Origin: a candidate division FCPU426 bacterium
GTDB lineage: Bacteria > Oederibacteriota > Muellerivitia > Muellerivitales > Muellerivitaceae
DNA length: 58,212 nt
Assembly: GCA_003152075.1 (NCBI GenBank)
Contig: PLZG01000092.1
Location: 1-58,212, forward strand
Reading direction: 5' to 3'
Shown here in pieces: positions 41,936 to 50,983 of this stretch. Every line of letters starts with the position of its first letter. The first letter of the stretch is position 1. Under the pieces are notes generated by a model. It ran no database searches and was not told the origin of the DNA. It worked only from the letters and a program-made list of their open reading frames with translations. A program made the translations under genes and the position numbers.

Positions 41936-42631
41936 ATGAAGGTTCTAGAGATTAAAAACCTAAAGAAGTCTTACCTGTCACCCGAAGGTGAACGCCACGA
42001 CATTGTGAACGTAAGTTTCTTTTCCCTTGGTGGAGGCGATCAGTTGGCATTGGCAGGCGAAAGTGGTTCTGGAAAAACTACTTTTTTAAACCTTATAGCC
42101 GGAATCCTAAAGCCCGACGAAGGAGACGTTACACTCGCAGGTAAACATCTGCCCACACTAAGCGAAGGTCAAAGGGATTTGTTGCGAGCCCAATCTCTTG
42201 GATACATTTTCCAAACCTTTAATCTTTTGCAGGGATATACGGCCTTGGAAAACGTGAAGCTAGGCATGATGTTTGGCCGGGGTGTTGACGCCTCTTATGC
42301 CACATCCCTGCTTGACCGAGTAGGGCTAAAAGCGCGGCTCAACTATTTGCCGAGGCAAATGTCCGTGGGCCAACAACAGCGAGTAGCGGTCGCCAGGGCC
42401 TTGGCAAACCATCCAAAACTGGTTTTGGCTGATGAGCCTACGGGTCATCTAGACCCTGTCCGGGCCATGGAGTCCCTTACTTTAATTCGCCAAATCTGCC
42501 GGGAGAACGGCGCAGCCCTTCTTTTGGTGAGCCACGACAAGGAAATTCTCGCCAAGTTTGAACGGATTGAAAATCTTAGCCGCATTAACCGTGTTCCCGC
42601 AATGACTGGAAGTGGAGGACACAAGAAATGA
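41936..42631 (+). CDS. ABC transporter ATP-binding protein, LolD/MacB type
   Basis: A 231-residue ATPase. Walker A GESGSGKTT, Q-loop FQTFNLLQGYTALENV, signature MSVGQQQRVAVARAL (MSVGQ in place of LSGGQ), Walker B LVLADEPTGHLD and switch LLVSHDK. It overlaps the FtsX-like permease gene by four bases, so they form one transporter at the cytoplasmic membrane. Such pairs move lipoproteins or drive periplasmic machines rather than import solutes. In several bacteria a very similar pair sits in zinc-regulated operons with DUF3299 proteins, as here. Confidence 0.93.
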   Translation: MKVLEIKNLKKSYLSPEGERHDIVNVSFFSLGGGDQLALAGESGSGKTTFLNLIAGILKPDEGDVTLAGKHLPTLSEGQRDLLRAQSLGYIFQTFNLLQGYTALENVKLGMMFGRGVDASYATSLLDRVGLKARLNYLPRQMSVGQQQRVAVARALANHPKLVLADEPTGHLDPVRAMESLTLIRQICRENGAALLLVSHDKEILAKFERIENLSRINRVPAMTGSGGHKK

Positions 42632-43902
42632 ACCTGTTAGAAAAATTAAAAAATTTAATCTTTCTGGTGAAGCGGAGCCTTAAACAGCACGCTCTTTCCA
42701 CAATGATTACGGTTTTTTCAGTCGCCTTGGCGACAGGATTGACCATGGCTGTTTTTTCAATCCAACACCAGACTCGGGGAGCCTTTACGGGAGGGCGTGT
42801 TGGCTTTGACGCGGTTTTGGGGGCCAGGGGAAGCCAATTGCAATTGGTTTTGAACGCTGTTTACCAGTTGGAAACTTCTCCCGGAAATATACCTTGGGCG
42901 CTTTACGAGGAAGTTAAGAAAGACCCGAGGGTGGAACTAGCCATTCCCTATGCCGTGGGGGACAACTATTTCGGTTATCGGATCGTCGGGACGACCGGGG
43001 ATATTTTCACCAGGTTCGAATATCAAATGGGAAAACACCTGGAAGTGATGAATGGGGGAAGGTTTTTTGACCCACTCCAAAAAGAAGCAGTCATCGGTAG
43101 TTTTGTGGCCCAGAAACTTGGACTCAAGGCGGGGTCAACTTTCAAACCCTATCACGGTCTTTTTTTCGACCCCAGCATGCAACATGAGGAAGTTTTCCAA
43201 ATCGTGGGCGTGTTGAAAACTACCAATACTCCCTCGGACCGGGTCATTTGGATTCCCATTGATGACGTGTACCGCATGAAGGGACATGTATTGCGGGGAA
43301 CCGGAAAAGAATACACGGCAAAGCAAGGCGTGGAAATACCGGACGCCAGCAAAGAAGTTTCCGCTGTCATGTTGAAATTCCACAGTCCCCAGGCTGGTTT
43401 TATGCTCGACCAAACCATTAACCGCCAGGGCAAGGTGGCGACCTTGGCTTGGCCCATCGGGAAGGTAATGGCAGAACTTTTCGACAAGATGGGATGGGTG
43501 ACGAAAATCCTTACCTTGGTAGCCTACCTGGTGATGTTAGTGGCGGCAGGTTCCATCCTTTCCAGCTTGTACAACACATTGAACGAAAGGCGAAGGGAGT
43601 TCGCCATATTGCGGTCCCTAGGTGCCAGACGCTCCACCGTATTTTCTGCCATCGTTTTGGAGGCAACCGCTATCGCCGGAATGGGTTCCGTCGTGGGGTA
43701 CGGTGTTTATCTGGCTATTTTTTCAATAGCCGCCTTGGTAGTGCGCCAACAGACAGGCGTTGTAATGGATGTTATCCAGTTCCATCCCTCCTTATTGTCC
43801 GTGCCAATCGGCATGACGATCTTGGGAGCGGTTTCCGGGCTGGTCCCGGCGATCAAAGCTTATTCCACTGATGTGGCCCGAAATTTGGACCCCCTATCTT
43901 AA
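42628..43902 (+). CDS. FtsX-like ABC permease
   Basis: A 424-residue MacB/LolC-type permease with the four-helix layout: first TM at LSTMITVFSVALATGLTMAVFS, a 230-residue periplasmic MacB_PCD-like domain (VGFDAVLGARGSQLQLV...), then three C-terminal TMs (ILTLVAYLVMLVAAGSIL, AIAGMGSVVGYGVYLAIFSIAALV, LLSVPIGMTILGAVSGLVPAIKAY) with the cytosolic NERRREFAILRSLGA coupling segment that contacts the ATPase. It is translationally coupled to the upstream ATPase. Likely one complex with the periplasmic protein that follows. Confidence 0.93.
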   Translation: MNLLEKLKNLIFLVKRSLKQHALSTMITVFSVALATGLTMAVFSIQHQTRGAFTGGRVGFDAVLGARGSQLQLVLNAVYQLETSPGNIPWALYEEVKKDPRVELAIPYAVGDNYFGYRIVGTTGDIFTRFEYQMGKHLEVMNGGRFFDPLQKEAVIGSFVAQKLGLKAGSTFKPYHGLFFDPSMQHEEVFQIVGVLKTTNTPSDRVIWIPIDDVYRMKGHVLRGTGKEYTAKQGVEIPDASKEVSAVMLKFHSPQAGFMLDQTINRQGKVATLAWPIGKVMAELFDKMGWVTKILTLVAYLVMLVAAGSILSSLYNTLNERRREFAILRSLGARRSTVFSAIVLEATAIAGMGSVVGYGVYLAIFSIAALVVRQQTGVVMDVIQFHPSLLSVPIGMTILGAVSGLVPAIKAYSTDVARNLDPLS

Positions 43903-43926
43903 AACCTATTAAAAAGGAGAACTGAA

Positions 43927-44418
43927 ATGAAAAAAGTTAAAACATTACAGGTTTTAGTTTCTGTCGTAATGATGTCGTTATTTCTCTTACTGGCCGCTCA
44001 AGTATCCGCACATGAGCACCATCCGCCGCATCATGGCACTTTGGTGGTTTTAGGAGAGGAGTTCTCCCATGTGGAGCTTCTTTTGGACCCCGCTACAGGT
44101 CAACTGGACGCTTTTATTTTGGACGGGGAAGCCGAGAATCCGGTGAGGATTTCCCAAAGTTCCCTTCAAATCCGCATAAAAGGCAAGGCGAAGGATTGGG
44201 TGCTGAAACTGAAGCCCATTTCCAACAGCCTGACCGGGGAAACCAGGGGTGACACTTCCCAATACCAAGCTGTTTCCTCCAGGTTGAAGGGGGCGACCAA
44301 GTTTCAAGGGGAGATTATTTATATCAAGGCCAAGGGAACGGATTTTAAAAACGTCTGGTTTTTATATCCGGAGGGAAATGAAGGCGTGAAAAAACCGAGT
44401 TGGGTCAAAGGAATATAA
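43927..44418 (+). CDS. His-rich periplasmic protein of metal cluster
   Basis: A 163-residue exported protein with signal peptide (LVSVVMMSLFLLLAAQVSA) followed at once by a His cluster, HEHHPPHHG, a likely Zn or Cu binding site in the mature N terminus. The rest is a beta-rich domain (VELLLDPATGQLDAFILDGEAENPVRISQSSLQIRI) resembling the small periplasmic proteins that accompany zinc-regulated ABC genes. AAGGAG precedes ATG 43927. It is between the permease and the DUF3299-like genes, so a metal chaperone or sensor is probable. Exact family not fixed. Confidence 0.8.
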   Translation: MKKVKTLQVLVSVVMMSLFLLLAAQVSAHEHHPPHHGTLVVLGEEFSHVELLLDPATGQLDAFILDGEAENPVRISQSSLQIRIKGKAKDWVLKLKPISNSLTGETRGDTSQYQAVSSRLKGATKFQGEIIYIKAKGTDFKNVWFLYPEGNEGVKKPSWVKGI

Positions 44419-44450
44419 AACAAGTTCTACTTATTTCGGGAGGGGTCGCA

Positions 44451-45065
44451 ATGAAGGAAGAATTGATAAAACTCGTGGGCCGATGGGGCTTTCGATTGGG
44501 AATTGTCCTGGTTTTAGGTGGGTTGATTACCGTTGGAGAGATAAAAGGACAGTCCCCGGCCCCGAATCAATACCCCATCAAACCTATTGACCTGAAATCC
44601 GCTCCGGCAACCGTTTATACCCAACTTGAGGGCCACCCGTTAGTGACTTGGAACACCTTGGCGCATTTTCGTTATGACGCACCGAATATCGAGGAGGAAA
44701 TCGACCCCAATCTGAGGCTGAAGAAGAAAAGGTATCCGGTTCCTGGATTTGTCAAAGCCTTGGATAAGGCTTCTGTCGCAACCTATGGGTTCATGATTCC
44801 CATCGATACGGATGAGTCAGGGAATAAGGTGTTGTCCTTCATCCTGGCCCGGAGCCAAGCAACTTGTTGTTACGGGATTACTCCTCAGATGAACGAATGG
44901 ATGTTCGTAACAATGGCACCAGGAAAGCCGGCGGAGTTGATGATGGATGTACCGGTAACTGTTTTTGGCGTCTTGTCGGTTGGAGAGGAAAAGAAGAAAG
45001 ACATGGGTTGGAGCCTTTACAGGATGGTATCAGCCAAAGTTATTGTCCCGAAAGGCCTTTGGTGA
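44451..45065 (+). CDS. DUF3299-like exported protein, copy 1
   Basis: A 204-residue protein with a signal-anchor (WGFRLGIVLVLGGLITVG) and a DUF3299-type domain: TWNTLAHFRYD, YPVPGFVKALDKASVATYGFMIPI, FILARSQATCCYGITPQMNEWMFV and MMDVPVTVFGVLSVGE. The conserved Cys-Cys-Tyr-Gly is a good metal or redox site. GGGAGGGG lies seven bases before ATG 44451; the longer frame from 44400 overlaps the previous gene and adds nothing homologous. It is the first of three adjoining paralogues. Confidence 0.88.
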   Translation: MKEELIKLVGRWGFRLGIVLVLGGLITVGEIKGQSPAPNQYPIKPIDLKSAPATVYTQLEGHPLVTWNTLAHFRYDAPNIEEEIDPNLRLKKKRYPVPGFVKALDKASVATYGFMIPIDTDESGNKVLSFILARSQATCCYGITPQMNEWMFVTMAPGKPAELMMDVPVTVFGVLSVGEEKKKDMGWSLYRMVSAKVIVPKGLW

Positions 45066-45691
45066 AAGAGATAAAGCGACTATTTCGGAAAGTCCATTTT
45101 ATTTTTTGGGGAGGAATATTTATTTTTGGGTTTGGTGTTTTGGTTCAAGCGGGAGCCAAGGGTAAGAAAATGGGAGCCGTTACGTCCTCTTGCCCGGTGT
45201 CCGTTGCACGGGAATCCAAAGCCGCACCCGTAACCGTTTATTCCTTGGTCGAAAACCATTCTTTGGTTAAGTGGGACACATTGGCTAATTTTGACGCTCC
45301 GAACCCCGGCGATGAGGAGGACATGAAAGTAAGCGAGGAAAATAAAAAATATCCTGTTCCGGGTTTTATCAAGGCGCTGGACGGCAAAAAGGTCGCGGCC
45401 ATCGGTTTCATGGTGCCATCGGAAACTGATGAGGACGAAAAAGACGAGAAGGCGATTTCATTCTTCCTGACGAGAACCCAAGGAAGTTGTTGCTTTGGAC
45501 TTGTACCAAGGATTAACGAATTTATTTTTGTCCAGATGCAGAAAGGGAAAAAAGCGGAAATTGTAATGGATACCCCGATAACGGTTTTTGGAACCCTTTC
45601 GGTAGGGACGGCAGATTTGAGCGACACCGGAAGAAGTCTTTACCGGATGGTCGCGGAGAAGACCGCTGCTCCTAAAGAACCGAATTGGTGA
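45062..45691 (+). CDS. DUF3299-like exported protein, copy 2
   Basis: A 209-residue paralogue of the previous gene. GTG at 45062 overlaps the preceding stop (GTGA), so it is coupled to copy 1. The signal-anchor is IFWGGIFIFGFGVLVQAG; the domain has VKWDTLANFDAPN, YPVPGFIKALDGKKVAAIGFMVPS and FLTRTQGSCCFGLVPRINEFIFV (CCFG instead of CCYG) and ITVFGTLSVG. It carries a longer acidic segment (ETDEDEKDEKA) than its siblings. Role presumably the same, with a different partner or metal preference. Confidence 0.88.
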   Translation: MKEIKRLFRKVHFIFWGGIFIFGFGVLVQAGAKGKKMGAVTSSCPVSVARESKAAPVTVYSLVENHSLVKWDTLANFDAPNPGDEEDMKVSEENKKYPVPGFIKALDGKKVAAIGFMVPSETDEDEKDEKAISFFLTRTQGSCCFGLVPRINEFIFVQMQKGKKAEIVMDTPITVFGTLSVGTADLSDTGRSLYRMVAEKTAAPKEPNW

Positions 45692-45698
45692 ATAAACA

Positions 45699-46418
45699 AT
45701 GAGAACTTATAAAGTGGTTATCGGGAAATTGTCGGGCAAAAAGATAAAAGTTACCTATCAATCCGTCATTCCCCCACGCGATTGGAAATTTTGGACAATG
45801 ACTGTAATCACTTTTGCTTGGTTTTTCCTATTGGCTTTCATTCTTATGAAATCAACGTACATGCCGACAATTAGCCAGTGGTGGAAAGACCAGAGTGCTT
45901 TGGAACAATTTGGCAAAATCAACGATGCGCGGGTAGCGGAATCTAAATCCGCCCCCAAGGTCGAATTTCCCAAGGATGGAAGTTACTACCAATTGAACTT
46001 TGATGTTCTTAGTGGTTTCCCGGCCGAGGCACCCGACCTGGTTAACCCAAGGGTTGATCCCCGCCTTAAAAGGAAAAAACCGGATTCAACAGTACCGGAG
46101 TCCATAAAGGCTTTAAGCGGCCAAAAAATATCGGTGTCCGGCTTCATGATCCCCATGCTCATGGACAGGGACAAGGTTTCGTCTTTCATTCTTGCCCAAA
46201 GCCGAATGACTTGTTGTTACGGAGTTATTCCCAAACTCAATCAATGGATTTACGTCAGGATGGATAACGGGAAAACAACCGAATCGACAATGGATATTCC
46301 CGTTACTGTCTTTGGAACTTTTAGTGTTGGCAGTGAATTTGACGAGCAAAACAAGGGTTGGTGCCTGTATCGGATGACTTTCGACAAGATAGAAGTCCCG
46401 AGGAAGTCATGGTTTTAA
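45699..46418 (+). CDS. DUF3299-like exported protein, copy 3
   Basis: A 239-residue paralogue with a longer N terminus: a cytosolic stretch (TYKVVIGKLSGKKIKVTYQ) precedes one transmembrane helix (MTVITFAWFFLLAFILM), so it is membrane-anchored facing the periplasm. The DUF3299-type domain reads ESIKALSGQKISVSGFMIPM, FILAQSRMTCCYGVIPKLNQWIYV and DIPVTVFGTFSVGS. Seven bases separate it from copy 2. Three tandem copies in one transcript is unusual; the extended N terminus may place this one in an inner-membrane complex with the ABC pair. Confidence 0.88.
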   Translation: MRTYKVVIGKLSGKKIKVTYQSVIPPRDWKFWTMTVITFAWFFLLAFILMKSTYMPTISQWWKDQSALEQFGKINDARVAESKSAPKVEFPKDGSYYQLNFDVLSGFPAEAPDLVNPRVDPRLKRKKPDSTVPESIKALSGQKISVSGFMIPMLMDRDKVSSFILAQSRMTCCYGVIPKLNQWIYVRMDNGKTTESTMDIPVTVFGTFSVGSEFDEQNKGWCLYRMTFDKIEVPRKSWF

Positions 46419-46442
46419 TCTGGATCATTACTTGAGGATTAA

Positions 46443-46733
46443 GTGAGACTTAACAAAAAGATTCTTAAATTTCTTCTTATGGGTCTAGCCCTTGCGCTCT
46501 TTTTGATCGTAGGCGGTGAGGGATTCGTGCATCACCATAAGCATGATGAGGCACATGATCGTAATTGCGCTTATTGTCATTGGAATCATACGGGGTCCCA
46601 AGGCGTTACCAATTCGGTTCAACCGTTACTTTTTCCTCTCTTCTTTTTCTTCTTGTTCTTTGCAAAGAAAGTCGAAACCGTATTTATAAGCCTCTTTTTT
46701 TATACCGGAAAGTCCCCGCCTATCTTCTCGTAA
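46443..46733 (+). CDS. Small His/Cys-containing membrane protein, second copy
   Basis: A 96-residue homologue of the gene at 41455: helix LLMGLALALFLIVGG, binding loop FVHHHKHDEAHDRNCAYCHWNH (six His and CxxC plus His), second hydrophobic stretch FPLFFFFLFFAKK, and KSPPIFS at the C terminus. GTG at 46443 has GAGG five bases upstream. It lies between the third DUF3299-like gene and the TonB-dependent receptor. The two copies bracket the transporter and DUF3299 genes, which suggests duplication of a functional unit. Confidence 0.8.
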   Translation: MRLNKKILKFLLMGLALALFLIVGGEGFVHHHKHDEAHDRNCAYCHWNHTGSQGVTNSVQPLLFPLFFFFLFFAKKVETVFISLFFYTGKSPPIFS

Positions 46734-46831
46734 TTGAATTTGTCGGCTCCTGACATGGGAGCTTGATTAATTTACGAGCGGAATTCCAGCAATTTATGTT
46801 TATCAAATCTTTTAAAGGATAGGGGATAAAA

Positions 46832-49234
46832 ATGACGATTCATAAAAAAATACTGTTTTTATTTTTTCTTTTTTTTAGTTTGTGTTTTTCAAGTGCTAAC
46901 GCAACGGTAGACGGCGCTTTGTCGGGGACGATTACAGATGATAAGGGGGTCGCAATCCCGAACGCCAAAGTAACGGTTAAAGGAAATGGCATTGAAAAAG
47001 ATGCTACTACTACAGCGACCGGCATGTTTCAGTTCTTTCCTTTGACCTTGGGGGAATACAAGGTGGCAGTCGAGGTTTCCGGCTTCAGCCCTTATCAGGG
47101 GGTTGTGGAGGTATCGGGAACCTCTGAGCCGCTTGATATTCAATTAGCTTCGGCAGGAAGCGGGGAAATGAAGTTGGAGGTCAAGGCGAAACGCCACTTG
47201 ATTACTCCCTCTTCGACAAGCGGTAAGGAATTGAACCAAGAAGACATTGAACAATTACCTCAAGGAGCCACTGCTTCATTACCCAAACTGTTGGTGAACA
47301 CCAACGCGGGCATGGTGGAAGGGCCTTTTGGTCAAGTCTTCACGCGGGGAAATCACGCAAATCTGCAATATCAAATTGACGGTATCCAACTTCCCGATTC
47401 GGTGGGAGGTTCTTTCGGGGAGGCTTTTACGCCGCTTGACATCGACCATATGGAAATTATCACAGGAGGTTTACCCTCCGAGTATGGGACTAGGCTGGCC
47501 GGTGTCGTCAACATCGTTACGAAGTCCGGCACCACCGAACCGGGGGGTCTTTTGGGTTTGAGTTATGGAACTAATAACCAAACTGCACCATTCCTTACTT
47601 ATGGCGGCGCAGATGGTTCCGGAACATTCCATTATTTTCTTTCGGCCAACGGTTTATACACCGAAAGGGGAATCGACACCCCTAACCCGGCAATTCCAAC
47701 GGATGATTCGCAGGGCGGACATGATTCTGTCCATAACCAGAGTTACGGCGGTGGGCAATTCGGCAAGTTTGATTGGCAGGTGGATAACGACAATAAATTG
47801 AGTCTGGTGGGCTTCAATGAACAGAAGTTAATTCAGATTCCCGTATATCCAACCTCATTCGACGCCAGCAGTCCTTTTTTCAACACCTACACGGACCCTT
47901 ATGGCAACGGCCCTTTTCCATACGTGCCTAATGGAACGAACGATTCCCAATTCGAGTCGAACCAATACGTGGAATTAGCGTGGAAGCATTCCTTCGGGGA
48001 CAACTCTTTCTTGCAGGTTTCGCCCTATTGGAAACAATCTCACGTCACTTTCAACAACGACTTCGCCAACGACTTGGCCGCCTCAACGGTATTTGCTGGT
48101 ACACCACAGGGCACGGCGGATTCCTTTTCGGAAGACCGCACCAGCAACAACCTTGGTTTCCAGGCGAACTATACGCTTAGGGCGGATAACAACAACCTGA
48201 TCAAGATGGGGGGTCAGTTTCTTTGGACCCAATCTTCTGGGCCGATTTCCATTACCGATGTTGACAACTCAAGCGGTACGCCGGTTACGACGGCTACAGG
48301 CGATAACGCGACGGATAACGGCTACCAAGAAGGCGTATTTCTTCAGGACGACCTGACCGTTGTTAAAGGATTGATCTTGAATGCCGGATTAAGGTTTGAC
48401 GCTACCCAATTCGTTTTTCCAGATGCCACGGCTACCGATTACTTGTTGGAACCAAGGGTCGGGTTGACCGTATTGGTGGGTGACAACACCAAGTTCCACG
48501 CATTTTACGGAAAATTATTCATGCCAGCGCCGCCGGAGGACCTCAGAGACACCTTCAACAATCTTGGTCAGGGGCAATTGACGCCTTATGACATCAAGGC
48601 GGAGAAGGACGACTACTTCGAAGTTGGAGTGGCCCAGCAAGTAGGCAATGAGTTGGTTTCCGTCAACGCCTACTACAAGGATGCTACGAACATGTTGGAC
48701 GAAACCCAACTTTTGAACACCGCCATTGCCCAGCCTTACAATTTTGAGAAAGGCTATGCCTATGGCATTGAACTGTCGGTCAACGGAAAGATAGATGACC
48801 AATGGTCCGACTTCGCCAACTATTCCTATGAAATCGCCCAGGGCGAAGGAATCAACGGTGGGATTTTCGCTTTTCCAGCGGGAACAACCTACGGGCCTAC
48901 CGATTACCAGTACTTGGATCATTGCCAGATTCACACGGCCAGCGGGGGTTTTACTTATAACCCTGGGGATGTTTGGTTCACGGCACAGGGACTTTTCGGC
49001 GGGGGTTTGAGCACGGGGGATAACAACAGCCTAAGGCTTCCCTCCCACTTCACTTTGGACGGCACGTTGGGCTATGCCTTCAAAAAAGAGAGTTGGTTCA
49101 ACGGTTTGAAAGTCAGCCTTGACGTATTGAATGTTTTTGATAACACCTACCCGATTTTTATCGCCAATGGTTTCAACGGGAATCATTACGAAGCGGGCAG
49201 GCAGTTTATTTTCCGCCTGACGGAAAAGCTGTAA
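46832..49234 (+). CDS. TonB-dependent outer-membrane receptor
   Basis: An 800-residue receptor. Signal peptide (ILFLFFLFFSLCFSSANA), a CarboxypepD_reg-like domain (GTITDDKGVAIPNAKVTVKGNG, residues about 30-110), a plug with LNQEDIEQLPQGATASLPKLLVN and IDGIQLPDSVGGSFGEAFTPLDIDHMEIITGGLPSEYG, then a 22-strand barrel-type region rich in Tyr/Asn/Gly ending ...HYEAGRQFIFRLTEKL. Ligand would be a chelated metal, likely zinc given the cluster. A strong hairpin follows before exbB. AAAGGAT is the Shine-Dalgarno candidate upstream of ATG 46832. Confidence 0.93.
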   Translation: MTIHKKILFLFFLFFSLCFSSANATVDGALSGTITDDKGVAIPNAKVTVKGNGIEKDATTTATGMFQFFPLTLGEYKVAVEVSGFSPYQGVVEVSGTSEPLDIQLASAGSGEMKLEVKAKRHLITPSSTSGKELNQEDIEQLPQGATASLPKLLVNTNAGMVEGPFGQVFTRGNHANLQYQIDGIQLPDSVGGSFGEAFTPLDIDHMEIITGGLPSEYGTRLAGVVNIVTKSGTTEPGGLLGLSYGTNNQTAPFLTYGGADGSGTFHYFLSANGLYTERGIDTPNPAIPTDDSQGGHDSVHNQSYGGGQFGKFDWQVDNDNKLSLVGFNEQKLIQIPVYPTSFDASSPFFNTYTDPYGNGPFPYVPNGTNDSQFESNQYVELAWKHSFGDNSFLQVSPYWKQSHVTFNNDFANDLAASTVFAGTPQGTADSFSEDRTSNNLGFQANYTLRADNNNLIKMGGQFLWTQSSGPISITDVDNSSGTPVTTATGDNATDNGYQEGVFLQDDLTVVKGLILNAGLRFDATQFVFPDATATDYLLEPRVGLTVLVGDNTKFHAFYGKLFMPAPPEDLRDTFNNLGQGQLTPYDIKAEKDDYFEVGVAQQVGNELVSVNAYYKDATNMLDETQLLNTAIAQPYNFEKGYAYGIELSVNGKIDDQWSDFANYSYEIAQGEGINGGIFAFPAGTTYGPTDYQYLDHCQIHTASGGFTYNPGDVWFTAQGLFGGGLSTGDNNSLRLPSHFTLDGTLGYAFKKESWFNGLKVSLDVLNVFDNTYPIFIANGFNGNHYEAGRQFIFRLTEKL

Positions 49235-49262
49235 GGAGTAGTTCTCTTAAGCGATCAGGTGA

Positions 49263-49305
49263 ACGCCGACCGGTTTTCAGGGGCCGGTTGGCGTCTTACC
49301 ATTTT
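49263..49305 (+). terminator. Hairpin between receptor and exbB
   Basis: ACGCCGACCGG (49263-49273) pairs with CCGGTTGGCGT (49284-49294), eleven pairs including one G-T, loop of ten bases, then ATTTTT after a six-base gap. Likely a partial terminator that lowers exbBD expression relative to the receptor. Confidence 0.6.
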
Positions 49306-49330
49306 TAATTTTGAATAAGAAAGGGAAAAA

Positions 49331-49966
49331 ATGGACGGATTATTAGAAGGATTCAAACTGATATTTAGGGGTGGTTTTATGATGGTGCCGCTTTTGGCTT
49401 CGTCGCTTATCGCTTTGACGGTCATCATCGAGCGTTGGAAAGCGCTCCATAAAAGGTACGTGACACCATTAGGATTTACGGCTGAAATCCTGAAAAAAGT
49501 GAAAGAGGGTAAGGTGTCCGAGGCGACAGAATCTTGCCAAAAAAAAGAAATCCCTGTGGCCGCAATCTTAAAGGCGGGGCTTGAGCATTTTAAAAACCCT
49601 GCGGCTGAAATGGAAATTGCCATGAAGAACGAGGGTGAGAGTTGGGTACCTATCCTTGAAAAAAGGGTTCACGTCTTGGATACGACCATCACCATAGCCC
49701 CTTTGATGGGGCTCTTAGGAACCATCATCGGCATGATGGGCTCTTTCAAGGTTTTGACTCAAAGCGGGGTAGATGATCCCTATTCCATCACGGGTGGCAT
49801 CGCCGAAGCCTTGGTCGCGACGGCCACGGGTTTAGTCATCGCGCTAATTTGCGTCGTCGCCCACAACTATTTCAACACGGTGATTAAAAATTTCATTTAT
49901 GAAATGGAATCGGCGGCTTCCCGGCTGATTGAGGTTCGCATGGCCTCGGAACGGAGAAAAGGCTAA
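49331..49966 (+). CDS. exbB: ExbB/TolQ-type proton channel protein
   Basis: A 211-residue three-TM protein: first TM FRGGFMMVPLLASSLIALTVIIER, a cytosolic loop, then TM2 TITIAPLMGLLGTIIGMMGSF and TM3 GIAEALVATATGLVIALICVVAHNYF. The conserved GTIIGM and ALVATATGLVIA stretches are typical of MotA/TolQ/ExbB. It uses the proton gradient to energise TonB. Its stop codon overlaps the exbD start by one base (TAATG), so they are coupled. Dedicated copy for the receptor upstream is likely. Confidence 0.95.
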   Translation: MDGLLEGFKLIFRGGFMMVPLLASSLIALTVIIERWKALHKRYVTPLGFTAEILKKVKEGKVSEATESCQKKEIPVAAILKAGLEHFKNPAAEMEIAMKNEGESWVPILEKRVHVLDTTITIAPLMGLLGTIIGMMGSFKVLTQSGVDDPYSITGGIAEALVATATGLVIALICVVAHNYFNTVIKNFIYEMESAASRLIEVRMASERRKG

Positions 49967-50376
49967 TGCAAATCCGTCAAAGGCCGGTTAAACGGGTCAG
50001 GATTGAAATCATCCCCATGATCGACGTCATTTTCTTTTTATTGGTTTTTTTCATGGTGACTTCCCTGGCAATGACCCGAATCAATAGCATTAAGGTGCTC
50101 TTACCCAAAACAACAGGAGCGCCGGAAAACATGAAGCAAAACATTATCCTTTCGGTCAAAAAAGACGGTTCCCTAATGGTAAACAAGATGCCGGTAACCT
50201 TGGACACATTGGGGGGGCGTCTGGTTTATGAGATGCAAGCCGAACCACAAGGGGTTGTCATTGTAAACGCGGATGAGGGGGTGGGGTATGGCTTGGTGGT
50301 TCAAGCTATGCAAAAGGCAAAAGAGGCAGGTGTCCGTAAATTTGCTTTGGCGGCTGAAGCGGGGAAGGAGAAATAA
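49966..50376 (+). CDS. exbD: ExbD/TolR-type protein
   Basis: A 136-residue protein with one N-terminal helix and the functional Asp in IEIIPMIDVIFFLLVFFMVTS, where D carries protons through the ExbBD channel. The periplasmic domain follows (INSIKVLLPKTTG, ILSVKKDGSLMVNK). Adjoins exbB by a one-base overlap and tonB by two bases after the stop. The three form the energy-transducing complex for the TonB-dependent receptor. Confidence 0.95.
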   Translation: MQIRQRPVKRVRIEIIPMIDVIFFLLVFFMVTSLAMTRINSIKVLLPKTTGAPENMKQNIILSVKKDGSLMVNKMPVTLDTLGGRLVYEMQAEPQGVVIVNADEGVGYGLVVQAMQKAKEAGVRKFALAAEAGKEK

Positions 50377-50378
50377 AA

Positions 50379-50972
50379 GTGCCACTAACTTACTCCAACC
50401 TAGCGGATGATCGACAACAGCTATCCCGAGCGGCTGGAATAGCCGTAGCATTGGAATTGGCGTTCTTTCTCTCTTTGGGATTGGGGCATCTTCCAATTTT
50501 TCATAATCCTTTTGATTCGGCCCAATACGTGGAAGCCCAAATTCTCCAATTGCCTGCGAATGCTCATTTAAGCGGAGCCACGGCCACCAAGGATGAGGAT
50601 GAAATTGTGTTTAATCCAAAACATAAGAAACTTAAACCAATCAAAAAAGAACAACCCAAAGCGCCGGAGCAAAACCAGGTCAATGAGGGTCCTGTCTTGG
50701 GTCCAACCCATGGGCCTGTAGCCCTTTATTCCCCGGCCCCGGCTATTCCATCTTATTTGAGAAACCAAAACCTGAAAACGAACGTAGTAATCGAATTTTT
50801 CATCACGGCCCAAGGACAGGTAACCCCAAGGCTACTTGATTCAAGCGGTAATGATGAACTTGACGCCATTGCCTTAAACACGGTGAAAAAGTGGCAATTC
50901 AAACCAGCGGCAAATGACAACGTGCCCATTGATTCAAAAACGAGACTTCGAATTTTATTCGAGGTTTATTAA
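50379..50972 (+). CDS. tonB: TonB-type energy transducer
   Basis: A 197-residue protein starting GTG at 50379 with AAGGAG eight bases before. One transmembrane helix (AAGIAVALELAFFLSLGLGHL) is followed by a Lys/Pro-rich spacer (HKKLKPIKKEQPKAPEQ) and the TonB_C domain (NLKTNVVIEFFITAQGQVTPRLLDSSGNDELDAIALNTVKKWQFKPA). It spans the periplasm and pulls on the receptor's TonB box. The N-terminal His/Ser motif of classical TonB is not obvious. Last of the exbBD-tonB unit. Confidence 0.93.
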   Translation: MPLTYSNLADDRQQLSRAAGIAVALELAFFLSLGLGHLPIFHNPFDSAQYVEAQILQLPANAHLSGATATKDEDEIVFNPKHKKLKPIKKEQPKAPEQNQVNEGPVLGPTHGPVALYSPAPAIPSYLRNQNLKTNVVIEFFITAQGQVTPRLLDSSGNDELDAIALNTVKKWQFKPAANDNVPIDSKTRLRILFEVY

Positions 50973-50983
50973 AGGAGTTTTAA

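Noticed and set aside
43449-43871. 140-codon + frame inside the permease gene
   Set aside because: Alternative frame of the FtsX-like permease, which has clear membrane helices in its own frame.
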